A stretch of 64,000 nt of DNA from Metabacillus bambusae (lineage in GTDB: Bacteria > Bacillota > Bacilli > Bacillales > Bacillaceae): the NCBI RefSeq assembly GCF_017497975.1, contig NZ_JAGDEL010000003.1, forward strand, positions 62,001 to 126,000, in the 5' to 3' direction. The notes beneath the pieces were generated by a model, which did no database searches, was not told the origin of the DNA, and saw only the letters and a program-made list of their open reading frames with translations. This document shows positions 23,823 to 31,388 of the stretch, one piece after another. A program made the position numbers and the translations under genes. Within the stretch, counting starts at the first letter, position 1; the number at the start of each line of letters is the position of its first letter.

Positions 23823-24294
23823 CAGAGAATGAAAATATGTTGAATTGTCTATACTGATTCTTAATCTAGTCAACCCAATCCATAGATTATTAATTTTAAG
23901 CTATCTCCATCTTTTTTAACGATTGAGATGGGTTTTCTTTTGTATTGTCATTTTTCGGAGTTATAGAAGTAAAGTTTATTTTCAGGATAGTTGAATATTG
24001 TTCATCATAATTTTAACATAAATATCCAATATACCTGCTATTTAATCAAATGACATATCACTTTTAACAAAACAACTAGCAAGCGTTTTAAAATACCAAT
24101 TAGTAAGGTGACAACAACTATAGGCAACGTATGAATTAGTATGATAATAGATATGCTATTTACATCGATGTACATTGTATCTATTTAATAAAAATAAACC
24201 CCTTATATCTGTTTGTTTTGTATCGTAGCCAGTACAAATACTATACTACCTTCATAGAATATATTATCTACTAGAAGAAGGAGGGATATTTTAT
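23823..24294. other. Upstream region of the Cys-rich gene; possible 45-codon ORF
   Basis: A hairpin (ATCTCCATC/GATTGAGATGG) lies at 23903-23935. On the minus strand 24038-24175 is an open frame of 45 codons with one strongly hydrophobic helix (IHTLPIVVVTLLIGILKRLL) but no ribosome binding site, so it is not called as a gene. TTTTTCGGAGTTATAGAAGT at 23951-23970 recurs with one change near 25662. Confidence 0.4.
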
Positions 24295-24492
24295 ATGAAT
24301 GACAATGATTATAACCATAGTGATAAAAACAAGAAGAAGTGCAATTGTAAGTCCATCTTAAAAAAACTTCTACTACAAAGTATCAAAAACTCATTAGATT
24401 CGTACTCTAACTCAAACTCCAACCCAAACTCTGATAGTCAATCAAGTTCACACAAACAAAGCCAAAAGAAAAAGAAATGTTGCTGCTGTTAA
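24295..24492 (+). CDS. Small basic Ser/Asn-repeat protein with terminal CCCC
   Basis: 65 residues. A Lys-rich start (DKNKKKCNCKSILKKLLLQS) leads into a low-complexity Ser/Asn/Asp tract (SYSNSNSNPNSDSQSSSHK) and ends QKKKKCCCC. The composition (Cys clusters at both ends around an SN-rich linker) is typical of small spore-surface proteins in Bacillus, but no named family was recognised, and the role is inference. AAGGAGGG precedes the ATG and a terminator follows. Confidence 0.7.
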   Translation: MNDNDYNHSDKNKKKCNCKSILKKLLLQSIKNSLDSYSNSNSNPNSDSQSSSHKQSQKKKKCCCC

Positions 24493-24572
24493 TGTTTCCA
24501 CGCTAATGAAGATCCTTTAACATGTGACAGATCATGACGATTACCTCTGGTAGAATGATAGAGTATATTTCC

Positions 24573-24612
24573 GGAGCTGAAAACTCTCAGGTTCAGCTCT
24601 AGTGTTTTTTTA
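24573..24612 (+). terminator. Terminator after the Cys-rich small gene
   Basis: GAGCTGAA/TTCAGCTC stem with a 10-nt loop, followed by TAGTG and seven T. Confidence 0.8.
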
Positions 24613-24662
24613 TACCAATATGTATAAATTACATGTAGTTTTGAAAAATATTATGTAAAACG

Positions 24663-24710
24663 AAAAGTATTAATCCATCTTGAATTAAAGGAATCCGTAA
24701 GTTGAATAGA
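24663..24710 (+). repeat. PSR copy 28, right half
   Basis: AGTATTAATCCATCTTGAATT then AATCCGTAAGTTGAATAG; weak core and right arm, 22 nt before the stop of the Nudix gene. Confidence 0.5.
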
Positions 24711-24732
24711 TGTGTTGAACTCTTTTGTGTAG

Positions 24733-25350
24733 TCAATCGAAAAAGGCAGGTTCTTGAGGATTATTCTTATGTTTAAATGCTAACTCAATTTGTGATTTCG
24801 TATTACGTTCAATTGATAGTCTTGGTAGTTCATTTTCGGCAAAAAAGGCAACTTCACTTGTTTCTATTCCTCCCTTTGGTTCTCCGCCAATTATTTCACA
24901 AAGGATAAATATTTTATAAACGTGATTAGGGGAAGGAGGATGCGGGTGACATTTCTTATCGAGTACACCCAACAACTTGATTGGTTTCACATCAAATCCT
25001 GATTCTTCCTTTACTTCTTTAACTGCTACTTCACTGGGGGTTAATCCTATGTCAGCCCAACCACCAGGTAAAGCCCAATTACCATCAGTTTTTTCTTTTA
25101 CCATTAATATTTTATTGTCCCTAAAGATAACAGACCTAATATCTACTTTAGGTGTTGCATAACCAGTTTCATTGGCAAACAAACCTCTTATTACTGATTT
25201 ATCCATATCAGTGTGTTGTGACAATATTTCAATGCTTATATTCCTTATTTCTTCAAATCTTTCTAAGTCATAAACATCTTTTGAATAAGTTAATCCTGCC
25301 TGTGCAATAGATTGAAGTTGTTTTGCCCATTCAAGCCATTTCGTTTCCAT
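24733..25350 (-). CDS. Nudix hydrolase with N-terminal helical domain
   Basis: 205 residues. The first 65 form the Nudix_N_2-type helical domain (WLEWAKQLQSIAQAGLTYS, DVYDLERFEEIRNISIEIL). The Nudix domain follows with a complete box: GGWADIGLTPSEVAVKEVKE-ESGF, the glutamates binding Mg. This architecture occurs in Bacillus YjhB-like pyrophosphatases acting on ADP-ribose or CDP-alcohol-type substrates. The exact substrate is unknown. GGTGGTGATG precedes the ATG. Confidence 0.88.
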   Translation of the reverse strand: METKWLEWAKQLQSIAQAGLTYSKDVYDLERFEEIRNISIEILSQHTDMDKSVIRGLFANETGYATPKVDIRSVIFRDNKILMVKEKTDGNWALPGGWADIGLTPSEVAVKEVKEESGFDVKPIKLLGVLDKKCHPHPPSPNHVYKIFILCEIIGGEPKGGIETSEVAFFAENELPRLSIERNTKSQIELAFKHKNNPQEPAFFD

Positions 25351-25768
25351 ATATCATCACCACCACCAGTACATAATAACTAATATTACCAAACAATTCT
25401 AAAAACCAATAGTACAATCTGCAACTAATCTTCCACTGTAATTTTCTAGACGTCTAGAACTTTATTTACACCAAAACTCATGAATACATCTCCTTTATTG
25501 TTCTCACAAATTAAAGTTTATTTATTACTATTACTGTATTCTATTTCCACTACTTTTTTCATTCATCCTATGTTTTGCATCTTATTAAAAAAGCGTATCT
25601 GCTTATTTGTGCTCTCTATTTTTTAAAAGAATAAGAAGGTTTTTCTTTGTTATTCTCCTTTTTCGGAGTTACAGAAGTTTATTTTAATGGCAGTTGGTGC
25701 ACAAATAAATCAACACTCTCTTTCTTTATCATTAATTGATTTAAATAAACTTGAAAACATGTAAGTCC
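25351..25768. other. Gene-free stretch with a second, short recurring sequence
   Basis: No gene seen. TTTTTCGGAGTTACAGAAGT near 25662 matches 23951-23970 at 19 of 20 positions, and sequence around both is similar, suggesting an older shared element. A small palindrome CTAGACGTCTAG lies near 25447. Confidence 0.4.
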
Positions 25769-26275
25769 TTAGAACCTAAGTTTTTGTTCTAATACACACT
25801 TCTGACGCAAGTGATGACGGAAATGCATGTTTACTAGATCGTACCACTCTCTCGCGTTAAGCCAGCCAAAGCCCTCATGTTTAACTTTGTAATTTGTATT
25901 TATAGTATCTACTTTAGATTCCCATAGTATCAACCTCTGAAGTACCTGATCTAGTCTACCTATAAGGATTTCTTTACTATCCGAATTGCTTGGTGGGGTA
26001 TTTAATTCGTCCGGTAACTTGATTTTTATTGGCGGGAATCCTCCAATACTATATAATTGCTCACCAAACTCCGTTTTCCCAAGCTTTTGCTCTACCTCTG
26101 CTGCTGCACAAGTTTCCACATTGTCAAGGTACTCATGAGCAACGAGGATCAAATGATCGTACATTTGACCGATAGACCAAACTCCTTCATCTGTTATAAA
26201 TCTTAGTTGCTCCAAAGAATAGTTTTGCAGATAGCTTTTGTATGTTTCAATCACTTTTAAATTACACAATTCCAT
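25769..26275 (-). CDS. DinB-family protein
   Basis: About 168 residues, a four-helix-bundle DinB fold. The N-terminal helix has EGVWSIGQMYDHLILVAHEY (first His ligand region) and the C-terminal block is HEGFGWLNAREWYDLVNMHF-RHHLRQK, with the metal-site H-x-x-HH pattern. In Bacillus such proteins include thiol-dependent S-transferases such as BstA; activity here is not known. Start choice is uncertain: ATG at 26275 is only 2 nt from AAGGGAG, and TTG at 26269 has better spacing. Confidence 0.82.
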   Translation of the reverse strand: MELCNLKVIETYKSYLQNYSLEQLRFITDEGVWSIGQMYDHLILVAHEYLDNVETCAAAEVEQKLGKTEFGEQLYSIGGFPPIKIKLPDELNTPPSNSDSKEILIGRLDQVLQRLILWESKVDTINTNYKVKHEGFGWLNAREWYDLVNMHFRHHLRQKCVLEQKLRF

Positions 26276-26467
26276 CACTCCCTTATCACTTTAATACATA
26301 TTAATGTCTCTTGATGTGTAAGCATTGTTTCTAATCTATTAGTTCTCTATTAATAGTTAAATCCCTTTCCTTTATAACCTGTCTATCCCTCCTAATTGTC
26401 TGGTATCCATCTGGTTATCAACCATTAGAATATTTACATTTCTTTTTCTTTGAATTACGTATAAATT

Positions 26468-26510
26468 CCTTCTTTTTCAGCTAACCTTGCTTCGTTATAA
26501 AGAAAAATGT
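26468..26510 (+). repeat. PSR copy 29, left and middle arms
   Basis: CCTTCTTTTTCAGCTAACC and TTCGTTATAAAGAAA; no core or right arm. Confidence 0.55.
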
Positions 26511-26822
26511 TCTAATAAGAGAAACTATTTATTTAATAAAGACGTTAGCCCATTTTGCTCCTTCTCTTATCTTTAGAGTACACTCTGATAAAGAACTACC
26601 CCTAAAAATATCCACCCATAAAATTCATCATAAAAAAGAAGCCTCTCTCAAAGGCTAACGGGTTCTGTTTCCTATCACAAAACGTTAATTTACAGTTGAA
26701 AAATATAAAGTATAATGTATATCAAAATGCACCGCAATCTGTGGTGTTTTTTGTTTTCAAAAATAAAATAACCCAGATCGATATGATATGAACTGAGCTA
26801 TTCTCTGTATTTAAATTTGTTG

Positions 26823-26856
26823 CTTCTTCAACTAACGCACCCGTTAGTTGAAGAAG
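26823..26856 (+). repeat. PSR copy 30, minimal perfect palindrome
   Basis: CTTCTTCAACTAACG and CGTTAGTTGAAGAAG form a perfect 15-bp inverted repeat around CACC. It keeps only the outer left and right arms, joined with the whole middle missing. This shows that the outermost arms are complementary to each other. Confidence 0.9.
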
Positions 26857-26940
26857 GACTAAAGAATAATTCATTTACTACATATTATTTCTCTTGTAGC
26901 AAATATTAAACTTATAACTAATTATAAGGACAATTTGATT

Positions 26941-27405
26941 ATGACTGGTAAGATAGAAGCTATTCTGTGGAGTATAGCTCTCCCAGGCTTTGCTCAATTT
27001 TTAAACAAAAAATTTGTTAAAGGTATTGTTTTTATTTTTTTGGAGTTCCTCGTTAATGTTAATAGTCATTTTAACATAGTGATTTTGTATAGCTTTCAAG
27101 GAAATACTGGAGAAGCTATCGAATCAACAAATTTTCAATGGCTAATGTTCTATCCCTGTCTATATATGTTTGCTATGTGGGATGCATATAAAGATGCAGA
27201 AGGAGAAACTCCTCCTTATTCATATCTTCCTTTTGTATTTGGTACTTATTTTGTAACAATTGGGCTTATGTACTCTTCTTCACTAAAATTCGGACAAATA
27301 TTACTTGGACCTGTTTGGCTTCCAATTTTGTTTTTAATCCCAGGTTTATTGTTTGGAAATTTTATAAAGTGTATGTTAATGCGAATTAAGGGTCTAAGAA
27401 AGTAG
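26941..27405 (+). CDS. Multi-pass membrane protein of unknown function
   Basis: 154 residues with about four helices: LWSIALPGFAQFLNKKFVKG and IVFIFLEFLVNVNSHFNIVI first, then FQWLMFYPCLYMFAMWDAYK and two more. The PGFAQFLNKK-KG turn recalls TM2/TIGR-type small membrane proteins of Bacilli. ATG at 26941 is about 10 nt after AAGGA; TTG at 26935 is too close. The DUF3231 gene follows 40 nt later on the same strand, so they are likely co-transcribed. Confidence 0.7.
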   Translation: MTGKIEAILWSIALPGFAQFLNKKFVKGIVFIFLEFLVNVNSHFNIVILYSFQGNTGEAIESTNFQWLMFYPCLYMFAMWDAYKDAEGETPPYSYLPFVFGTYFVTIGLMYSSSLKFGQILLGPVWLPILFLIPGLLFGNFIKCMLMRIKGLRK

Positions 27406-27445
27406 TTATTGTTTGTAGAAAATACAATAAATGGAGGCTTATAAT

Positions 27446-28447
27446 ATGACTCAAAAAAAGTCTTTAAGTTCAAGTGAATTAGGAACATTGTGGATGACCT
27501 ATCAACAAAAAACAATGACACAGAGAATACTTGAATATTTTATAGAACAAGCGGATGACAATCGAGCTAAAGAGATTATGCAAGATACTCATACGAAAAT
27601 TATTAACTATCTTGAAACTATAAAAAACATCTTCAAAAATGAAGGTGCTGTTATTCCTGTGGGATACATAGAGAAAGATGTTAATATTGGTGTGCCTAAG
27701 CTGTATGACAATATGTTTGATATTATGTTTCTTCGTCTACTCAAAGAAATAAGTATGGGATTACATACTCTCCATTTAAATATGGCATATCGCAAAGATA
27801 TAGTTCTTCTTTATAAGGAATTAACATCATTTACCCAAAGTGTTTACGATGAATGTGTGGACTATTTGCAAGAGAAAGATGTTTTACCACGACCTCCTGC
27901 TGTAACTATGCCAAAGACTGTGGAGTTTGCAAAAGGAACCAATTATATGAGTGGCTTTAACTTGTTTTCTGAAAAGCGAGCATTGAATACAGTTGAAATA
28001 GCACATTTATACCAATCAATTGAAGCAAATATTATTGGAATGCAAATGATTACGGGGTTTGCACAAGTAGCAAATGAACCTGAAGTAAAAAAATACTTCA
28101 TAAAAGGAAAAGAATTGGCGAAAAAAATTGTAACTGACAATACGCAATTATTACTTCAGAGTGATATTCAACCACCTTCAACGTGGGGCGCAAATGCAAC
28201 AGACTCAAAGGTAGCTCCTTTTTCAGATAAATTAATGATGTACTGTACGAGTCTGTTTTGTAGTTTTGGTTTAGGAAGCAGTGCTATAGGAACAGCATTT
28301 AGTTTACGAAGTGACCTCCCATTAAAATTAATTAGTGAAGCAAAAGACATATTAACTTATGGGCAGGATGGTGGAAAAATTATGGCGAAAAATGGTTGGC
28401 TCGAAGAGCCACCTCAAATGCAGGATAGGAACAATTTAACTAAATAA
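27446..28447 (+). CDS. DUF3231 family protein (paralogue 3 of 4)
   Basis: 333 residues in two halves: LSSSELGTLWMTYQQKTMTQ and LNTVEIAHLYQSIEANIIGM open them; EKDVLPRPPAV and KNGWLEEPPQMQDRNNLTK close them. Between the halves TNYMSGFNLFSEKRAL replaces the FxNGFFGxxRPL linker of paralogues 1 and 2. The ATG at 27446 is 8 nt after GGAGG; the ATG at 27431 precedes that box. Likely the second gene of a pair with the membrane protein upstream, which may indicate where this paralogue acts. Confidence 0.85.
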   Translation: MTQKKSLSSSELGTLWMTYQQKTMTQRILEYFIEQADDNRAKEIMQDTHTKIINYLETIKNIFKNEGAVIPVGYIEKDVNIGVPKLYDNMFDIMFLRLLKEISMGLHTLHLNMAYRKDIVLLYKELTSFTQSVYDECVDYLQEKDVLPRPPAVTMPKTVEFAKGTNYMSGFNLFSEKRALNTVEIAHLYQSIEANIIGMQMITGFAQVANEPEVKKYFIKGKELAKKIVTDNTQLLLQSDIQPPSTWGANATDSKVAPFSDKLMMYCTSLFCSFGLGSSAIGTAFSLRSDLPLKLISEAKDILTYGQDGGKIMAKNGWLEEPPQMQDRNNLTK

Positions 28448-28470
28448 TAAAGCTGAAATCACTGAAATAA

Positions 28471-28507
28471 TACAAGAACTCCTAACTATTCAGGAGTTCT
28501 TATGTAT
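28471..28507 (+). terminator. Terminator-like inverted repeat after DUF3231 paralogue 3
   Basis: AAGAACTCCT/AGGAGTTCTT stem with loop AACTATTC; the flanks AATAC and GTATT extend it. The T run is poor, so termination strength is uncertain. Confidence 0.65.
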
Positions 28508-28571
28508 TATTGAACCTAGAAAAAAACGTTTGTATATATTTAAATAATCTTAATCTTTGCTTTCTTCTACT

Positions 28572-29364
28572 CCTTCTTCAACTAGTCGAGTAGAAGAGAA
28601 CCTCTCCACCTTACGGTGAATGTGTTCTCCCCCCTCACAGAACCGTGCTTGCGCTACTCACGCACACGGCTCCTCCTAGTTACCATTCACAAATTATAGC
28701 TAACTTTTTAATATTTAATATTGCTATTTCTGCTATCCTTACTAGTCCTGTTTCCATTTATAGTTCCTACCTCTGTGTGTAGGTCTACCTCTGAGTGTAG
28801 TAAATGTGTCCCTAGCAAGGGAGGTAACTGGTAGCTAGCCTTTCCTCCATCGGCATTACCCAACTTCATTGGTACTACGCTGCTATCCGACTCCCTACCT
28901 GGCATTTGGTTTCCTTACTTTTTATCGCTTGTACACCATACTCTTCTAAACTAGAAAAGACCGATAGGGTCTCCCGAGTTGCCGTATCATATCAATGTGT
29001 TACGTGCCAAGGTCTCTGACCCCAGAGAGGTTTCATTCTTCTTGCCATTACGAAGAATGAAATGTTGCTTTCTGTCGCAGTTAAAACATCAGCCCTCTCG
29101 ATTTACTAACATTATGGGGCTCAATCCCTTCAACCATTTGGCTTTCGGCCCGCAACCTAACTGTCTACGCTTAAAGACTAAAGTTACCTTTAGCCCTCCA
29201 AGACTCGCTACGAGTGAATGGCTAGTTCTTGCTCGACGGGAATCCCACCCGCTATATGATACGACCTAGGCTCGGCCGCACAACTGCCCGTTACTTGAAG
29301 AAGGAAAAAGCCACTTTGATGGCAGCTGATCTGTAACTCTTGCACCCGTTACTTGAATAAGAAC
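28572..29364 (+). repeat. PSR copy 31, split by a group II intron
   Basis: CTTCTTCAACTA ends at 28584 and AACTGCCCGTTACTTGAAG resumes at 29282; joined they give an intact left/middle arm. The core GCCACTTTGATGGC and right arm CACCCGTTACTTGAATAAG complete the copy to 29364. Confidence 0.9.
28585..29281 (-). ncRNA. Group II intron RNA without a reverse transcriptase gene
   Basis: Read on the minus strand it starts GTGCGGCCGAGCC (5' consensus GTGYG) at 29281. Near the 3' end is a domain V hairpin, GAGCCGTGTGCG and CGCAAGCACGGTTC, at 28640-28672. A domain VI stem (GAGAACAC/GAGGTTCTC) follows and the RNA ends CGAC at 28585 (AY rule). Length is 697 nt. The domain IV area contains ATG-GAA-ACA-GGA and 25 codons resembling the first residues of an intron-encoded protein, then a stop, so the RT/maturase has been deleted. 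Class was not assigned. Mobility would need a maturase supplied in trans. Confidence 0.85.
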
Positions 29365-29427
29365 TATTTTACATAAGACAAATATTGTGCATCAAGAAGT
29401 ATGTAGTTTCAACAAAAAAATCCAGTT

Positions 29428-29886
29428 TTAATCTCTGGATTTTGGACTTGTTATGAATAATTGGTATCCATAGATTATAAATGCATAACAAATAGAAGTA
29501 TAAAAAATGTGTTTTGGCTTAAAATTGACTAATTTGTAAATCTTTAATTTTTGAAACACCCAATTGGCAGGAAAAGCAAGAAAGGAATCCATCAAAATAT
29601 TAGTCAAAGCATAGAGCCAAAATTTCCCGAAAGTGAAACGAAAAATCCAAATCGTACCTACAAAAAATGGTCCAAATATAAAACTTAATTCAGTAAAAGC
29701 TTTATTTAGCAATCCACCTTTTACTGTCCACCATTTAAATGGGTAAGATAAAATACTTTCAACTAATACCAATAATGAAGCAAAACTTGCAACAGGCGTA
29801 TACTTTTTAAACTCATTTTTTGGAATAAAGAAAACGGTTAACCAAGGAATCAAAAAAAGTCCAATTCTAATTATTGCAGCTAACAT
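29428..29886 (-). CDS. Four-helix membrane protein of unknown function
   Basis: 152 residues with helices at IIRIGLFLIPWLTVFFIP, ASFASLLVLVESILSYPF, FIFGPFFVGTIWIFRFTFG and HIFYTSICYAFIIYGY. Conserved-looking polar points (KWWTVKG, FPANWVFQKLKIYKLVNFK-PKH) lie between them. It resembles uncharacterised Bacillus membrane proteins. TAAGGAGT precedes the ATG. It sits between the intron-split PSR and copy 32 as a single-gene unit. Confidence 0.7.
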   Translation of the reverse strand: MLAAIIRIGLFLIPWLTVFFIPKNEFKKYTPVASFASLLVLVESILSYPFKWWTVKGGLLNKAFTELSFIFGPFFVGTIWIFRFTFGKFWLYALTNILMDSFLAFPANWVFQKLKIYKLVNFKPKHIFYTSICYAFIIYGYQLFITSPKSRD

Positions 29887-29974
29887 TTGTCTTACTCCTT
29901 ACTCGTTTTTTTTATCTTGCTATAAACTGGTAAAGAATATGTATTTGCTTCTTTATTCTTCGAAAATATTGTGC

Positions 29975-30058
29975 CTATTCAAGTAAACTGCCCGTTACTT
30001 GAATAAGAAAAAAGCTTTACTGCTTGTTTAAGTAAAGCACCCGTTAGTTCAACAAAAC
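29975..30058 (+). repeat. PSR copy 32, full length
   Basis: Left arm CTATTCAAGTAAACTGCC, middle arm CGTTACTTGAATAAG, core AAGCTTTACTGC/AAGTAAAGC, right arm CACCCGTTAGTTCAAC; ends 6 nt from the stop of the APH chimera. Confidence 0.9.
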
Positions 30059-30064
30059 CTATCC

Positions 30065-30589
30065 TTAAATCCACTCTTTTCCATGTTCACGAATGAATTT
30101 AATATCGTTTTGGTAATGTTCAAGATGTCCTTCATCTATCATTTTTTGAAAAGCAATATCGACTTCGTTGGTTTTTCTTTTAATTGTTTTACATAACCCT
30201 TCTAATCGTAGCAAAACCATTTCCAAATAATCTTCTTCTATTCCTTCACCGTAAGATTCAAAAAACAATCTTACTCTTTGTTTTATACGGTTGGCGTGTT
30301 GTAATGAATTATAATAAACTTTCTCACCTGTTTCAGAAAGATAAAATCTACTTAAAGGGACGCAAGTATAAAGAGTATAAGCTATGTCCCAAAGTCTTGG
30401 ACCAGGTCCAGTAACATTAAAATCAATAATACCTGAATCAAACTCTTGAGTAAAGGAACCTATAACTCGCGTAAGATAATATTTTCCTGGATTTTGACTT
30501 ATCCAATATTCTTCATTTAGATATGTAAAACTGTATTCTTCTCCGATTGCTATGCCTTCTTGGAACTCAATAAACTCTTTTAAAGTCAT
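30065..30589 (-). CDS. Chimeric protein: unknown N-terminus joined to an APH-type phosphotransferase C-terminus
   Basis: 174 residues. From about residue 52 it follows the C-terminal part of the APH/choline kinase family: SGIIDFNVTGPGPRLWDIAY (the family DFD/DxD Mg-binding segment, here D-F-N) then VPLSRFYLSET. The usual first half with nucleotide-binding loop and HxDxxxxN catalytic loop is missing. Residues 1-50 (MTLKEFIEFQEGIAIGEEYS and EYWISQNPGKYYLTRVIGS) look like the start of an unrelated small protein with its own AAGATGACT leader. An in-frame deletion probably joined two units. No kinase activity is expected. Confidence 0.7.
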   Translation of the reverse strand: MTLKEFIEFQEGIAIGEEYSFTYLNEEYWISQNPGKYYLTRVIGSFTQEFDSGIIDFNVTGPGPRLWDIAYTLYTCVPLSRFYLSETGEKVYYNSLQHANRIKQRVRLFFESYGEGIEEDYLEMVLLRLEGLCKTIKRKTNEVDIAFQKMIDEGHLEHYQNDIKFIREHGKEWI

Positions 30590-30626
30590 CTTCCCACCAC
30601 CTGTATCGTTTTTAAAAAATTATACT

Positions 30627-30706
30627 TTTTCTTCAACTATCCTGCCCTTTAGTTCAATAAGAAAGAGCATTTCCCCTTCTTAATTAATGCACCTGTTAGC
30701 TTAATA
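30627..30706 (+). repeat. PSR copy 33, full length
   Basis: Left arm TTTCTTCAACTATCCTGCC, middle arm TTTAGTTCAATAAG, core GAGCATTTCC/TTAATTAATGC, right arm CACCTGTTAGCTTAATAG; ends 4 nt from the stop of the nucleotidyltransferase gene. Confidence 0.88.
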
Positions 30707-30710
30707 GCGT

Positions 30711-31313
30711 CTAAAGGTATCCAATCCAATTATGTCCATCTGCAAATTGTGTTTTTAAAGATGACTTAAGCCACTCTCTTTCCTCCAAAACTAAATGTGG
30801 TAGTATATTTTGAAAGTCTTTAAAGTCCTTTTCTCTGATTTCTGAAGAGCCTGCTTTATAAAGGAGTTGGACTTCTGGTTTTATATACGGTATGCCATCG
30901 TTTGTCCTTAGAAAAAGCTTGTTTTTGGCTCCTTTAATTGATTTTTCTCTTCTGTATATCCATTCATTATTTTCACTATTAACTATCATAATTTGAAATG
31001 ACCAAGGTGCATCTGTATTTCTACTAACCCAAACATCATTTATAGACGTTAAAAACTCTCCAGCTTCCCAAGGTATCAGCTTTCCATTTTGTGCTTTGTA
31101 TAACACCCAGTTTTCCTTTAGAGATTGGTATAAAACTTGTTGTTCATACCTATAAATAACCACGTCTATATCACTATGTTCTCTAGTTTGTTTTCCAAGA
31201 TGTAAATCTAACGCCCAACCTCCAGCAATACACCACGAAATTGGGATTTCAGCGAATATATTATTTATTTCAGTAACCGAAATTGGCATCCAATTATCTA
31301 AATCTGTTCTCAC
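30711..31313 (-). CDS. Nucleotidyltransferase-fold protein, aminoglycoside/lincosamide adenylyltransferase-like
   Basis: 200 residues. WCIAGGWALDLHLGKQTREH followed by SDIDVVIYR is the polymerase-beta-type active site: GGW, then D-x-D two strands later. PEVQLLYKAGSSEIREKDFK-DF is the C-terminal block common to small LnuA/AadA-like proteins. Members of this superfamily transfer a nucleotide to antibiotics or other hydroxyls, but most environmental ones are uncharacterised, so resistance is not claimed. The start region has no strong box. Single gene with PSR copies on both sides. Confidence 0.8.
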   Translation of the reverse strand: MRTDLDNWMPISVTEINNIFAEIPISWCIAGGWALDLHLGKQTREHSDIDVVIYRYEQQVLYQSLKENWVLYKAQNGKLIPWEAGEFLTSINDVWVSRNTDAPWSFQIMIVNSENNEWIYRREKSIKGAKNKLFLRTNDGIPYIKPEVQLLYKAGSSEIREKDFKDFQNILPHLVLEEREWLKSSLKTQFADGHNWIGYL

Positions 31314-31340
31314 ACATATTCCCCCTACTTTCCTATTCCG

Positions 31341-31376
31341 CTTAGTTCACTATACTGCCCCTTTAGCACATTAAGG
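31341..31376 (+). repeat. PSR copy 34, left and middle arms only
   Basis: CTTAGTTCACTATACTGCCC and CTTTAGCACATTAAGG. Core and right arm are absent; 12 nt before the stop of the DUF4440 gene. Confidence 0.65.
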
Positions 31377-31388
31377 CGAGTTTAAAAT

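Larger units (their letters stand above)
26279..26940. other. Gene-free stretch with PSR remnants
   Basis: No gene found. It contains PSR copies 29 and 30, a hairpin AGCCT/AGGCT at 26641-26660, and a weak terminator-like hairpin CACC/GGTG with a T run near 26724-26750. It probably represents lost units. Confidence 0.45.

Noticed and set aside
24038..24175. 45-codon hydrophobic minus-strand frame
   Set aside because: Looks membrane-like, but it has no ribosome binding site and sits in an AT-rich gap, so it is only mentioned in the gap entry.
28708..28905. Minus-strand open frame of 65 codons inside the intron
   Set aside because: It runs through intron ribozyme sequence upstream of the RT start region, and the codons match structured RNA, not a protein family.
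28979..29269. Plus-strand open frame of 96 codons inside the intron
   Set aside because: It lies antisense to the structured group II intron RNA, whose conserved ribozyme sequence keeps the frame open; no start signal.
30711..31313. Antibiotic-resistance call for the nucleotidyltransferase
   Set aside because: Only the superfamily active site is visible; no diagnostic match to a known resistance enzyme can be made from sequence reading alone.
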